64,000 nt of DNA from Bacteroidia bacterium (lineage in GTDB: Bacteria; Bacteroidota; Bacteroidia; J057; JADKCL01), in the NCBI GenBank assembly GCA_020635905.1, contig JACJYV010000007.1, positions 558,001 through 622,000 on the forward strand. Reading direction: 5' to 3'. Position numbers and translations under genes: made by a program. The notes below the pieces were generated by a model. That model made no database searches and had not been told where the DNA came from. It worked only from the letters and a program-made list of their open reading frames with translations. Below, piece after piece: positions 36,255-44,972 of the stretch. Numbering within the stretch: position 1 is the first letter of the stretch; each line of letters starts with the position of its first letter.

Positions 36255-37687
36255 GCCATTACCTCCCCTTTGAGGGTGATGCTGGTAGCTTCCGTGATTT
36301 TGACCATTACATAGTCGCCTGGTTTGAGATCAGATCCGTTTTTAGGGAAAATCACCATCTGGTTGTGGTCGTTGCGGCCGCACCAGTCGTCCTGTGAGCG
36401 TTTGGAATTGCCCTCAATCAGCACTTTGCAGGTTTTGCCGATGCAGGCGAAGGAGATTTCGCGCTGAATGCGGTTTTGCAGTTCAATTACCTCGGCCAGG
36501 CGCTGTTTTTTGATTTCCAGATCCACGTCATCGGGATATTTACGGGCGGCCAGGGTGCCGGGCCTTTCGGAGTAGAAAAACATGAAGGCCATGCTGTAGC
36601 GGGCCCATTCCACCATGGAAAGGGTTTCCTGGTGATCTTCCTCCGTTTCTGAGCAAAATCCCGTGATGATGTCAGTGGAAATGGAGCAATCGGGAATAAT
36701 TTCGCGGATGCGATTGACTTTATTCATGTACCATTCCCGGGAATAACCGCGGCGCATGACCTCCAGAATGCGGCTGCTGCCACTTTGCACGGGCAGGTGA
36801 ATGTAATTGCAGATGTTTTCGTACTTCGCCATGGTGTGAAGCACGTCGTCTACGATGTCTTTGGGGTGAGAAGTGGAAAAGCGAACCCGCAAATCGGGGC
36901 TGATGAGGGCCACTTTCTCAAGCAATTGGGCAAAATTGGTGTCTTCGTAATGGTAGGAATCCACGTTCTGGCCCAGCAGAGTCACTTCTTTGTAGCCCTG
37001 TGCCACCAGTTCCTTTGCCTCGTTGACAATGGACTCGGGGTCGCGGCTGCGTTCGCGTCCGCGGGTGAAGGGCACCACGCAAAAGCTGCACATGTTGTCG
37101 CAGCCGCGCATGATGGAAATGAAGGAAGTTACTCCGTTGCTGTTCAGGCGAATAGGGGAAATGTCAGCATAGGTTTCCTCGCGGGAAAGGAGGACGTTGA
37201 CCGATTTTTGACCGGTTTCTGCTTCTTCAACCAGGCGGGGAATATCGCGGTAAGCGTCGGGGCCAACCACGAGGTCCACCAGTTGTTCGCGGTCCATGAG
37301 CTGGGCCTTGAGGCGCTCGGCCATGCAACCCATGACACCAACTACGGTGTTGGGACGGGTCTTTTTGACCCTTTTGAGGGCTTTGAGGCGGTTCCAGACC
37401 TTTTCTTCGGCATTTTCGCGGATGGCGCAGGTATTGAGCAGAACCAGGTCAGCCGTCAGTTCGTCCTGGGTGAATCCGTAGCCCATATCTGTCAACACAG
37501 AAGCAATGATTTCCGTGTCGGAAAAATTCATCTGACAACCGTAGGTTTCAATGTAGGCGTTGCGGGCCTTGGGGCCGGCCTGGCGCAGGTCTTCAAATGC
37601 GGATCCCTGACGGGTTTCGTCGATGGTTTTTTCGAGGCCAGGGGCCTCGGGGACGAATACTTTCTGGGTTATTTTTCCTTTATTCAT
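36251..37687 (-). CDS. miaB: tRNA-2-methylthio-N6-dimethylallyladenosine synthase MiaB
   Basis: A radical-SAM methylthiotransferase of 478 residues that modifies A37 of tRNAs reading UNN codons. The N-terminal UPF0004 domain starts with AYIETYGCQMNFSDTEI, with Cys residues for the auxiliary cluster (also NTCAIRENAEEKVWN). The radical-SAM motif CDNMCSFC follows GCDNM, with ARGRE-type context RGRERSRDPE. A TRAM domain closes the protein (CKVLIEGNSKRSQDDWCGR). MiaB rather than MtaB/RimO is favoured by RENAEEKVW and the TRAM end. The gene is first in the cluster that ends with secG, and a -7-like element lies upstream. Confidence 0.94.
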   Translation of the reverse strand: MNKGKITQKVFVPEAPGLEKTIDETRQGSAFEDLRQAGPKARNAYIETYGCQMNFSDTEIIASVLTDMGYGFTQDELTADLVLLNTCAIRENAEEKVWNRLKALKRVKKTRPNTVVGVMGCMAERLKAQLMDREQLVDLVVGPDAYRDIPRLVEEAETGQKSVNVLLSREETYADISPIRLNSNGVTSFISIMRGCDNMCSFCVVPFTRGRERSRDPESIVNEAKELVAQGYKEVTLLGQNVDSYHYEDTNFAQLLEKVALISPDLRVRFSTSHPKDIVDDVLHTMAKYENICNYIHLPVQSGSSRILEVMRRGYSREWYMNKVNRIREIIPDCSISTDIITGFCSETEEDHQETLSMVEWARYSMAFMFFYSERPGTLAARKYPDDVDLEIKKQRLAEVIELQNRIQREISFACIGKTCKVLIEGNSKRSQDDWCGRNDHNQMVIFPKNGSDLKPGDYVMVKITEATSITLKGEVMA

Positions 37688-37758
37688 TATCAGTCAACAG
37701 ACAATGGTCTTGCTTCTTTTGAAATTTGGGTCTGGAATCAATTTATCCTGACAAAGCG

Positions 37759-37766
37759 CAAAGATA
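37759..37766 (-). promoter_or_regulatory. candidate -7 element for the miaB cluster
   Basis: On the minus strand this reads TATCTTTG, an exact TAnnTTTG match about 72 bases before the miaB ATG. The nearest TTG lies 23 bases further upstream, longer than ideal, so the -33 partner is uncertain. Confidence 0.35.
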
Positions 37767-37983
37767 AGGAAATTTTATTGTGGTGCTGACAATTTGGCAG
37801 GGATAGTTCTGCAATTCTTTTTACGGGTTGAAATTTTGGGTTAAAATTTCCGTAAAGAAATTAAAGATTTGTTCAATTGCCATTTTTGGCCGCGGTGAAC
37901 GGGGTTAATTGGCCTTTTAAAACAATGATTTTGAAAAATAACCGTTTTGAACAGGCAGGAAAATTCATTCCAGACGGCCCGGA

Positions 37984-38014
37984 TTTCAATTTTTCGAAAA
38001 AGATGCTAAGTTTG
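37984..38014 (+). promoter_or_regulatory. candidate promoter in the 463-base gap before 38151
   Basis: TTTC (37984-37987), then 19 bases, then TAAGTTTG (38007-38014), an exact -7 element. The -33 has one mismatch. The gap from 37688 to 38150 shows no gene; the leader to the ATG at 38151 would be about 130 bases. Confidence 0.4.
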
Positions 38015-38150
38015 CTCAGGTCCAAAAATCTTTTGTAAGAAAACTGTTTATTTCGTAAATTGAAATTTCACAGGAAAGACACCCGACACTACGCAACGAT
38101 AGCTTAGCCCAATTCCATGCTCCCTTCAGCATGGCGAAAAAAGAGTTGAA

Positions 38151-38585
38151 ATGGCGACTGACCCCCGCCAATTGTTATCTATGACCCTAACCCAGAGTCT
38201 TATGACCACTGAAGGAAAAATGATGGACGACTTTTTGGAATTGTCCTCCATTCTGACCGGGATACCGCCCGGAGATTTGCGCCAGAAGGATACGGCGCAG
38301 GCTTATTTTGATAGTCTGGTCCACCATGTTGGAGATGATCTGGCCATTGAATTGATGGCTGTTTATAAATGCTTCCGCATTCAATGTAAGGATCCCGAAA
38401 AGCTGGCTTTTACGGTCAGACAACACATCAAGAGTCACCCCAAGCTGGGGCCTGTGGCCCGCAGCCTCCAGAAAATGTGGCGGACCGCCCATTGGTATAA
38501 GCTTCCCGTGCACTGGCACGAGCAATACGGACGTCATTCCCACGGGAATGTACACCGTGAGGAAGGCCTGGCGGCTGTCAGCTGA
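38151..38585 (+). CDS. small protein resembling FAD-sorbitol/gluconate dehydrogenase small subunit
   Basis: A 144-residue protein without signal peptide. DFLELSSILTGIPPGDLRQKD and the later TAHWYKLPVHWHEQYG resemble the opening (F..LS..LTG...LD) and end (a..iv..Wy) of the small, non-catalytic subunit of membrane-bound FAD sugar or sorbitol dehydrogenases. This match is from memory and only moderate. The usual partners, a GMC large subunit and a cytochrome c, are not adjacent; a GMC oxidoreductase lies 13 kb away on the minus strand. A strong terminator follows, so it is monocistronic. It could be an unrelated helical protein. Confidence 0.45.
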   Translation: MATDPRQLLSMTLTQSLMTTEGKMMDDFLELSSILTGIPPGDLRQKDTAQAYFDSLVHHVGDDLAIELMAVYKCFRIQCKDPEKLAFTVRQHIKSHPKLGPVARSLQKMWRTAHWYKLPVHWHEQYGRHSHGNVHREEGLAAVS

Positions 38586-38603
38586 GAAACTTCTTTTTGT
38601 TCC

Positions 38604-38638
38604 AAAACCGGGATTTGTGCAATGCAGGTCCCGGTTTT
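38604..38638 (+). terminator. rho-independent terminator
   Basis: AAAACCGGGA (38604-38613) pairs perfectly with TCCCGGTTTT (38629-38638), 15-base loop, then TCTTTTGGG. It ends the 38151 gene and argues against the start at 38622 for the next gene, since that codon lies inside its loop. Confidence 0.85.
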
Positions 38639-38669
38639 TCTTTTGGGAATTTTTATAACTTGTGGCTGC

Positions 38670-39590
38670 ATGGCAGATAGTATCCAAAAAACAGTAATTC
38701 TTTCGGGCGCCAATGGTTTGTTGGGGCAAAAATTAGTTGAAAATCTGGCGGGAAGGCGTTCCGTGAACCTGATTGCGACCTCTCAGGGCGACAATCGCAT
38801 TTTATTGCGCGAAGGCTATACTTACAGACCGCTTGATATTACCAATCCAGCGGCTTTGCGGGCGATTTTTGAGGAATTTAAACCTACAGAATTCATCAAT
38901 TCGGCCGCCATGACCAATGTGGACCAGTGCGAAAAAGAAAAGGATTTGTGCTGGAAAATCAATGTGGAGGCGGTGGCCGAAATTGTGAATCTGTGCCGCG
39001 AATTTGGAACCCGCCTGATCCACCTCTCCACGGATTTTATTTTCGACGGGGAAAATGGTCCCTACGACGAGCGGGCCAAACCCAATCCACTTTCGTGGTA
39101 TGGTCAGTCCAAGCTGAAAGGGGAAGAAATCATCATTGGAGCGGGAATCCCGTTTTTGATCATCAGAACGGTCCTGCTTTACGGAATCGTGGCGGACATG
39201 AGCCGTTCAAATATTGTATTGTGGGCCCGGGAAAGCCTGGAAGAAAAGAAACCCATCAAGGTGGTAAACGACCAGTTTCGTTCACCTACCCTGGCAGAAG
39301 ACCTGGCAGAAGGCGTGGTTTTGGCTTTGATGAAAGGCCGCCAGGGCATTTACCATATTTCGGGTCCAGACCAGATGTGCATCACGGATATTGTCTATCA
39401 GGTGGCAGATTTTTATGGTCTGGATAAGTCAAATATCACGGAAGTGAGCAGCGATTCGCTGGGCCAACCTGCCAAAAGACCGCCCAAAACGGGCTTTATC
39501 ATTCTGAAAGCCCAGACAGAATTAGGCTATAATCCCCATTCCTTTCAGGAAGGGCTGGCAATTCTCGACCGGCAATTGAGGGAAGAGTAG
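38670..39590 (+). CDS. RmlD-like NAD-dependent sugar-nucleotide reductase (SDR family)
   Basis: A 306-residue extended short-chain dehydrogenase of the RmlD/dTDP-4-dehydrorhamnose-reductase type. The nucleotide-binding motif GANGLLGQKL lies near the N-terminus, STDFIFDGENGPYDE gives the substrate region, and YGQSKLKGEE holds the catalytic Tyr-x-x-x-Lys. DQFRSPTLAEDLAE is typical of RmlD proteins. Start ATG 38670 (MADSIQKTV) is preferred because an earlier codon at 38622 falls in the terminator stem-loop. No other rhamnose genes are near, so the true substrate is open. The converging porT gene ends six bases after the stop. Confidence 0.85.
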   Translation: MADSIQKTVILSGANGLLGQKLVENLAGRRSVNLIATSQGDNRILLREGYTYRPLDITNPAALRAIFEEFKPTEFINSAAMTNVDQCEKEKDLCWKINVEAVAEIVNLCREFGTRLIHLSTDFIFDGENGPYDERAKPNPLSWYGQSKLKGEEIIIGAGIPFLIIRTVLLYGIVADMSRSNIVLWARESLEEKKPIKVVNDQFRSPTLAEDLAEGVVLALMKGRQGIYHISGPDQMCITDIVYQVADFYGLDKSNITEVSSDSLGQPAKRPPKTGFIILKAQTELGYNPHSFQEGLAILDRQLREE

Positions 39591-39595
39591 GGGAC

Positions 39596-40318
39596 CTACT
39601 CGAAATTGATCAGGATCATCAGCGACTGGCTGAAGAGGTCGGTGATCGCGGTGGCAAACCGGGTGTTTTTGGGCTCGTAGATGTTGCGGATGCCCATGGT
39701 GTAGCGAAATTCAGGATTCAATTTCAGCTTTTCTCCATACAAATCCACCCCAAAAGAGGCCAGAATGGTCCAGTCTCCCGTCACTGTTTTGAGCAGATCA
39801 GGGTCGTTGCGCACCTTTTTGGTACTGGCCATGTTGATGGAATACTGCATGCCAATCTGGGCGTAAACCCGGTAAACGTCGTAATAATTGGATTTGAATT
39901 TGAAAACGAAAGGCAAATTGAGGTTAGAAGACTCGATCCGTTTGCGGGCTACAGAATCCACCCTGACCTTATTTGTCGCATAAACAAAGTTGAAATCCCG
40001 CTGTTCGAGCGAAACAGAAGGCAAAAAGCGGAAATCAATGTTATTATGCAGTTTGAGATTGGTAATCAGGCCCAGATTGATGCCAGGTTTACGGATCAGT
40101 TCCACTCTGCGCAAAAGGACCTTAATGTCGGGATCGAACTGGTTGAGGGTGGAGGTCATGTCGTATCCCCCCAGATTCATGCCCATGGTAAAGCCCAGGT
40201 TAAATGGTCTCAGGTCGGCAGGATTTGATTTCATGCCCCTTTGAGCCTGGAGAGAAGGCACAAATAAACAGCCCAGAAGCAGGATTATGGCTATTTTTCT
40301 AATATGTACATTGAACAT
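39596..40318 (-). CDS. porT: PorT-like outer-membrane beta-barrel protein of the type IX secretion system
   Basis: A 240-residue exported barrel protein with signal peptide (hydrophobic AIILLLGCLFVPSLQAQ) and alternating aromatic strands, ending in F-E. In Porphyromonas PorT and its Flavobacterium homologue SprT are needed for T9SS secretion and gliding. Length, the RGMKSNPADLRPFNLGFTMG start and position next to ubiE match that family, which is otherwise poorly conserved. Its ATG at 40318 lies 28 bases inside the end of ubiE, so the two genes overlap and are co-transcribed. T9SS cargo genes occur elsewhere in this window. Confidence 0.75.
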   Translation of the reverse strand: MFNVHIRKIAIILLLGCLFVPSLQAQRGMKSNPADLRPFNLGFTMGMNLGGYDMTSTLNQFDPDIKVLLRRVELIRKPGINLGLITNLKLHNNIDFRFLPSVSLEQRDFNFVYATNKVRVDSVARKRIESSNLNLPFVFKFKSNYYDVYRVYAQIGMQYSINMASTKKVRNDPDLLKTVTGDWTILASFGVDLYGEKLKLNPEFRYTMGIRNIYEPKNTRFATAITDLFSQSLMILINFE

Positions 40319-41019
40319 ATTCCGAAAGTTAATGATGTGTAAGTTGTTTTGGTAAATCCTGCTTCAATACAAATATCGGTAAATTCTTTTCCGTTAGGAA
40401 ACGCCCGAACAGATTCGGGCAGGTAAGTATAGGCTGCATTATCGCCAGAGATCAGTTTGCCAATGAAGGGCAAAATTCCTCTGAAATACAGAAAGAACAG
40501 TTGTTTCATGGGAAAATATCTGGGAATGGCTGGTTCCAGAATGGCTGCCCTTCCTCCCGGGCGCAATACCCGGCAAATTTCAGAAAGCCCTTTTCCCAGA
40601 TTCTCAAAATTCCGCACTCCAAATCCAACGGTGACAGCATCAATTGAATTGTCTTCAAACAGAAGATTTTCAGAATCTCCATAAACCATTTCAACGATCT
40701 CCCCTCCTTTGACTTTGGCCATTTTTTTTCTTCCCACCTCAAGCATCCCTTCAGAGATGTCGAGGCCCACCACCCGGGTTGGCTTCAGTTTCAGGGCTTC
40801 AATGGCAAAATCACCCGTTCCCGTGGCAATGTCCAGCATCACTTTAGGCTTGATTTCGCCCAGTTTCCTGATGGCTTTGCGGCGCCAAAGGATATCAATT
40901 CCCAGACTCAGCGAATGATTCAGAAAATCATAGCTACCTGCAATGTTGTCAAACATGTTGGCAACCTGCTCTTTTTTGGTCTTTGAAGCGTCCTTATATG
41001 GAGTTACGATTTTTTCCAA
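40291..41019 (-). CDS. ubiE: menaquinone biosynthesis C-methyltransferase UbiE/MenG
   Basis: A SAM-dependent methyltransferase of 242 residues that methylates the demethylmenaquinone ring. MLDIATGTGDFAIEAL is the SAM-binding motif I, VVGLDISEGMLEVGRKKM the acidic motif II, and YGDSENLLFEDNSIDAVTVGFGVRN the UbiE signature. The start is a TTG: the in-frame stop TAA lies only three codons upstream, so there is no earlier alternative, and the N-terminus (EKIVTPYKDASKTKKEQVANMFD) is normal. The last 28 bases overlap porT. Confidence 0.93.
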   Translation of the reverse strand: MEKIVTPYKDASKTKKEQVANMFDNIAGSYDFLNHSLSLGIDILWRRKAIRKLGEIKPKVMLDIATGTGDFAIEALKLKPTRVVGLDISEGMLEVGRKKMAKVKGGEIVEMVYGDSENLLFEDNSIDAVTVGFGVRNFENLGKGLSEICRVLRPGGRAAILEPAIPRYFPMKQLFFLYFRGILPFIGKLISGDNAAYTYLPESVRAFPNGKEFTDICIEAGFTKTTYTSLTFGICSMYILEK

Positions 41020-41110
41020 TGGTTTATTTTAGGAGAATTATTTTTGCACCCCCGCTTTTTCTTGTTTCTTTTGTCCTTGAGGGGCCAAAGTAAATGATTT
41101 ATCAACGAAA

Positions 41111-41731
41111 ATGGAGATAAAAACAGTAAAATTTTTAACAAGTGGCGTCAAACTGAGCGACTTACCCAAGGATAACCTTCCAGAGTACGCTTTTGTTGGG
41201 CGTTCAAATGTTGGAAAATCTTCCCTGATCAATAAACTTGTCAACCGTCAGGGGCTGGCCCGAACTTCCTCCACTCCTGGTAAAACCCAGACTCTCAATT
41301 ACTTCGTGGTCAATGAAAGCTGGTATCTGGTTGATTTGCCGGGTTACGGCTATGCCAAAGTTTCCAAGAAGCTGAGGGGCACCTTTTCCAAAATGATCGA
41401 GGAATACATCAAGTACAGAAAAAATTTGATCACCGTTTTTGTGTTGGTGGATTCGCGTCACAAACCCCAGGAATCTGATATGGATTTCTTTGAGTTTTTG
41501 GGAAAACATGAAATCCCCTTTGTGATTGTATTTACCAAGACCGACAAATTGAATCAATCTGAGCGGAACTCCAATTTTACCAAATACCAGAATAAATTGC
41601 TGGAAAGCTGGGAAGGGCTGCCGCCCGTTTTCAAAACTTCCGCTGAAACCGGGGTGGGGGTACCCGAAATTCTGGAGTACATTGAGGAAAATATCCGGGT
41701 TTACGAGGATTATTTGGCCAGCCAGTCCTGA
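41111..41731 (+). CDS. engB: ribosome-biogenesis GTPase EngB/YsxC
   Basis: A 206-residue GTPase of the TrmE-Era-EngA-YihA group, needed for 50S subunit assembly. G1 GRSNVGKSSLI, G2/G3 TPGKTQTLNYF and DLPGYGYAKV, G4 FTKTDKLN, G5 SAETGVGV. The ATG at 41111 is preceded by a 91-base divergent region shared with ubiE. A 122-base inverted-repeat element begins four bases after its stop. Confidence 0.94.
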   Translation: MEIKTVKFLTSGVKLSDLPKDNLPEYAFVGRSNVGKSSLINKLVNRQGLARTSSTPGKTQTLNYFVVNESWYLVDLPGYGYAKVSKKLRGTFSKMIEEYIKYRKNLITVFVLVDSRHKPQESDMDFFEFLGKHEIPFVIVFTKTDKLNQSERNSNFTKYQNKLLESWEGLPPVFKTSAETGVGVPEILEYIEENIRVYEDYLASQS

Positions 41732-41734
41732 TTA

Positions 41735-41856
41735 GGGAACCTCTAAAAACTTCGAATCTCAGCGTTGGACTTGATTCAGAAATGCTCATTTACCTTAGTA
41801 AATTGCGTCTTCTTCACCTGCGTCCGCCTTGATCTTCTTTGTTTTTTGAGGTCCCC
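41735..41856. mobile_element. 122-bp MITE-like element with 16-bp terminal inverted repeats
   Basis: The left end GGGAACCTCTAAAAAC (41735-41750) and the right end, GTTTTTTGAGGTCCCC (41841-41856), are inverted copies that agree at 14 of 16 positions. The interior codes for nothing. It sits between engB and the converging ferredoxin gene. Similar sequences are, as I recall, repeated in other genomes of the phylum; no flanking target duplication is obvious. Confidence 0.55.
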
Positions 41857-41857
41857 A

Positions 41858-42184
41858 TTATTTTTTCCAGAAGGAAAAATCCGCCTTGAGGCGTTCCACG
41901 GGTTCGCCGCCAATCAGGTGTTTTTCCACGATTTCGCGTACATCTCCTGGGGTAACTTTCTGATACCAAACATTATCGGGCACGATCAGAATGCTGGGGC
42001 CGATTTCGCAAAGCTCCATGCAACCAGCCTTATTCACCCTGATTTTGAGCTGCAAACGGTATTCCTTGACCAAATGCTTGAATTCTTCCAGAATTTCAAG
42101 GGAGCCTCTTTGACCACAGGATCCCCTTGGATGGCCGGGGTCGCGCTGGTTTTGGCAAATGAAAACGTATCTCTCGAATCGCAT
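41858..42184 (-). CDS. thioredoxin-like [2Fe-2S] ferredoxin domain protein
   Basis: A 108-residue single-domain electron carrier. Four cysteines, C10 and C23 in the N-terminal CQNQRDPGHPRGSC and C55 and C59 in AGCMELC, match the pattern of thioredoxin-like [2Fe-2S] ferredoxins (as in NuoE or Aquifex ferredoxin). VVP-type segment ILIVPDNVWYQKVTPGDVREIVEKHL completes the fold. The partner enzyme is unknown. It converges with engB, and its promoter side faces a divergent UbiA gene 130 bases away. Confidence 0.85.
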   Translation of the reverse strand: MRFERYVFICQNQRDPGHPRGSCGQRGSLEILEEFKHLVKEYRLQLKIRVNKAGCMELCEIGPSILIVPDNVWYQKVTPGDVREIVEKHLIGGEPVERLKADFSFWKK

Positions 42185-42312
42185 GCTGCAAATATAGTTA
42201 AGCTGAACGATTTGGCCTTTTCAAATTTCATTCCCAGACGAACTCTTTCCCGGGATTTCAGTTTTGATTTCAGATAGTTAATCCTGATTTTTACAGCCTT
42301 AAAATTAGCGTC

Positions 42313-43167
42313 TTGGTCCAGAAATATCTTTCCCTTGTAAAGTTTTCTCATACGATTTTTGCATTGCCGTTTGCATTGATTGGTTTTTTTCTGGGCTATC
42401 AGGAGGTGCAAAAGCTCGACTGGATTCTGTTTGTTTTGGTTTTGCTGTGCATGGTATTTGCACGAAATGCAGCCATGGGCTTCAATCGCTTCCTCGACCG
42501 TGAAATTGATGCCAAAAACAGCCGCACCGTTACCCGTGAAATACCTGCTGGCACCATTTCTCCCCGCAATGCCCTTTTATTTGTGATTCTGAACAGTGCT
42601 GCCTTCTGGGTTACGACCTGGTTCATCAATAAATTATGCTTTTTCCTGGCTCCTGTAGCCCTTTTAGTTATCCTGGGCTATTCCTTTACCAAGCGGTTTA
42701 CTGCGCTCTGCCACCTGGTATTGGGATTGGGACTGAGTCTTGCTCCTGTTGGGGCGTATTTGGCTGTAACGGGCAGTTTTGCCCTGGTTCCCGTTCTGCT
42801 GGGCGTTGCCGTTCTGACCTGGGTCAGTGGATTTGATATTATCTATGCCCTTCAGGATGAGGAGTTTGATCGCTCACAGAAACTCAATAGTATCCCGGTT
42901 ATGTTGGGAAAAAACAAAGCCCTGATCCTGTCAGTTTTCCTGCATCTGATCACAGCAGGAGCCGTTTATGCTTTTGGTTTTCTGGAGGAAGGAAACTGGC
43001 TTTTCTGGATTGGAGCAGGAGTATTTTCTGCCCTGCTCATTTATCAGCATTTGTTGGTGAAACCAAATGATCTTTCCCGGGTAAACCTGGCTTTTTTTAC
43101 CACAAATGGGATCGCCTCTGTAGTATTTGCTTCATTTGTGATTCTGGATATTTTTCTGGCCTCCTGA
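42313..43167 (+). CDS. UbiA-family prenyltransferase (menaquinone pathway, MqnP-like)
   Basis: A membrane prenyltransferase of 284 residues with about eight hydrophobic segments. The first Asp-rich motif is NRFLDREIDAKNS and the second YALQDEEFDRSQ, which together bind Mg and diphosphate. GYSFTKRFTALCHLVLGLGLSLAPVG is a typical MqnP/UbiA segment. It attaches a prenyl tail to an aromatic acid in menaquinone synthesis; the exact acceptor is not clear. The start is a TTG at 42313: no ATG or GTG fits the expected VQKYLSLVKFSHT start. With UbiE nearby it supports menaquinone synthesis in this region. Confidence 0.88.
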   Translation: MVQKYLSLVKFSHTIFALPFALIGFFLGYQEVQKLDWILFVLVLLCMVFARNAAMGFNRFLDREIDAKNSRTVTREIPAGTISPRNALLFVILNSAAFWVTTWFINKLCFFLAPVALLVILGYSFTKRFTALCHLVLGLGLSLAPVGAYLAVTGSFALVPVLLGVAVLTWVSGFDIIYALQDEEFDRSQKLNSIPVMLGKNKALILSVFLHLITAGAVYAFGFLEEGNWLFWIGAGVFSALLIYQHLLVKPNDLSRVNLAFFTTNGIASVVFASFVILDIFLAS

Positions 43168-43298
43168 ATTAATTCAGGCACTTTTTACTCTTAAATATTC
43201 CAGTTTAAAAACTTTCCTTTCCGAACAGAAACAGAAAGTTTCATTTTTCGAAATAAATGCGTAGATTCTGTTCAAGTCAGTTCCAAAATGAGTGATCT

Positions 43299-44042
43299 AT
43301 GAAAGTATTTCTTACTGCAGATTGGAAGCACCTCTTTAATCTGACCTTCAAAGTAAAACCTGAGCAACTGATGCACCACTTGCCCTCCGGGCTGGAACTG
43401 GATGTGGTGGATGGTAGCGCTTTTGTCAGCCTGGTGGCTTTCGACTTCGTGAATACCAAGGTGAAAGGCTTCAGGATTCCATTTCACGTGGATTTTCCTG
43501 AAATAAACCTCAGATATTATGTGAATTACAAAGGCAGGCGGGGAGTCGTGTTTATCCGTGAATACGTCCCAAAGCATTGTATTGCCTACGTGGCGAATAA
43601 GCTTTATAACGAACCCTATGCCTCATTTCCCATGGAAAGCAAGGTGGAGGAGGATGAAGCCAGCGGAATTATGAGCATTAAGCACCAGATCTGGGTGGAG
43701 GAAAAGGAATTTTCGATTGGAGTAGAAGCGGAAATGAATTCATCCACTCCAGGACCTGAAAGTGTGGAACACTTTTTCAAGGAGCATGATGTGGGGTTTG
43801 GGGTCGATCATTCAGGCCAGACGTTATATTATCTGGTGGATCATCCCATTTGGGAGGCCCATAAGGTACTCAATTACCAACTGGACCTTGATTTTGGGAA
43901 AATGTATGGCGAGGAATGGGCGTTCCTTGGAACTGCCGAACCTCATAATGCCATGGTGGCCAAAGGAAGCTATGTAAAGGTATTTTCACCCCGCAAACTT
44001 CAGGATATGGAAATTGCGGAGGAAATTCAGCAGGAAAGTTAA
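43299..44042 (+). CDS. DUF2071 / YqjF-family protein
   Basis: A 247-residue cytoplasmic protein of the YqjF (DUF2071) family, of unknown biochemical function, found in many bacteria. ADWKHLFNLTFKVKPEQLMHHLPSGLELD is the family opening; VSLVAFDFVNTKVKGF and NLRYYVNYKGRRGVVFIREYV are conserved segments. No catalytic motif is known. It converges with a universal stress protein gene that ends six bases from its stop. Confidence 0.8.
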   Translation: MKVFLTADWKHLFNLTFKVKPEQLMHHLPSGLELDVVDGSAFVSLVAFDFVNTKVKGFRIPFHVDFPEINLRYYVNYKGRRGVVFIREYVPKHCIAYVANKLYNEPYASFPMESKVEEDEASGIMSIKHQIWVEEKEFSIGVEAEMNSSTPGPESVEHFFKEHDVGFGVDHSGQTLYYLVDHPIWEAHKVLNYQLDLDFGKMYGEEWAFLGTAEPHNAMVAKGSYVKVFSPRKLQDMEIAEEIQQES

Positions 44043-44048
44043 GGGAAA

Positions 44049-44870
44049 TTACTCGTGAAAGGCGAGCAAAGGCACGTCCGTGTACTGGGCCATTTGACGG
44101 GTCAGGCTGGGCACAAATATCTTTTCAAAGAAATTTCGTTTCTCCGTTTGCATTGCCACAATATCTACTGGGTTGTCGTTGATAAAGGAATTTAATCCAT
44201 CCAAAACATCTTCATTGACCACAGTTTTGAAGTGGAGATTGGCATAGCCATACTTTTCAGAATAGGTTTTTCCAAGATTGGAAATCTGTTCTTCTGATAA
44301 ATCGCTTTTGTCTTCCAGAACATGAACCACATCAATTCTGGAATTGAAAAGCCTGGCTAATTCCACCAATTGTTTAATGGCCTTGGCTTCTTCCTCATCC
44401 AGGTCAGAAGCGTACATGATATTGGAAATTTCCCTGAATTCTGCGTTGGAAGGTACGGCCATCACGGGAACCCGGGCCTTTTGAATTACCCCCGAAGTAA
44501 TGGTTCCAAGCAGGATATCGTCAAGAGAGGAAACTCCCTGGGTTCCCATCACAATCATGTCCGCGCCAAGTTTGCGGGCGGCATCGTCAATGGCATCCAC
44601 GGCCATTCCTGGCCGGGAAAAAGTCTCAATTTCAAGCCCGGAATTTGCCTCATCTTCCATGATTACCGCCTTGAGTTCCATGAGTTTCTCCCCTGATTCA
44701 TCTCCGATCCCCTGTTGCCGGCCACGGATCACCCCAGGTGCGTGAGGAGGCAGGTGGTAAGAATGAAAAAGAATCAGTTTTGATCCTGTTTTGCGGGCCA
44801 GCATGATCGCATAATCCATCGCTTTTCCAGCGTTGGGAGAAAAATCAGTGGGACAAAGGATGGTTTTCAT
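44049..44870 (-). CDS. universal stress protein, tandem UspA domains
   Basis: A 273-residue protein with two Usp domains, roughly residues 1-140 and 145-273. The first begins KTILCPTDFSPNAGKAMDYAIML and has the ATP-type loop MGTQGVSSLDDILLGT; the second begins ISNIMYASDLDEEEAKAIKQ. UspA proteins bind nucleotide and are induced by stress, but the exact role of two-domain forms is unclear. In the second domain the Gly-rich loop is poorly kept, so it may not bind ATP. A second Usp protein lies at 59829. Confidence 0.85.
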   Translation of the reverse strand: MKTILCPTDFSPNAGKAMDYAIMLARKTGSKLILFHSYHLPPHAPGVIRGRQQGIGDESGEKLMELKAVIMEDEANSGLEIETFSRPGMAVDAIDDAARKLGADMIVMGTQGVSSLDDILLGTITSGVIQKARVPVMAVPSNAEFREISNIMYASDLDEEEAKAIKQLVELARLFNSRIDVVHVLEDKSDLSEEQISNLGKTYSEKYGYANLHFKTVVNEDVLDGLNSFINDNPVDIVAMQTEKRNFFEKIFVPSLTRQMAQYTDVPLLAFHE

Positions 44871-44972
44871 AGAAAATGGTGTTTACCGTAAAGCTAATGA
44901 TTTATTTGAAATCTTCTAATTTGCGGCTTTTATGCGGGCGCCAATCTCAGAGAGATCAGATTACTCATTTTA

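Noticed and set aside
36785..37789. 334-codon plus-strand frame across miaB
   Set aside because: Antisense to miaB, which has all radical-SAM motifs; the frame has no signature.
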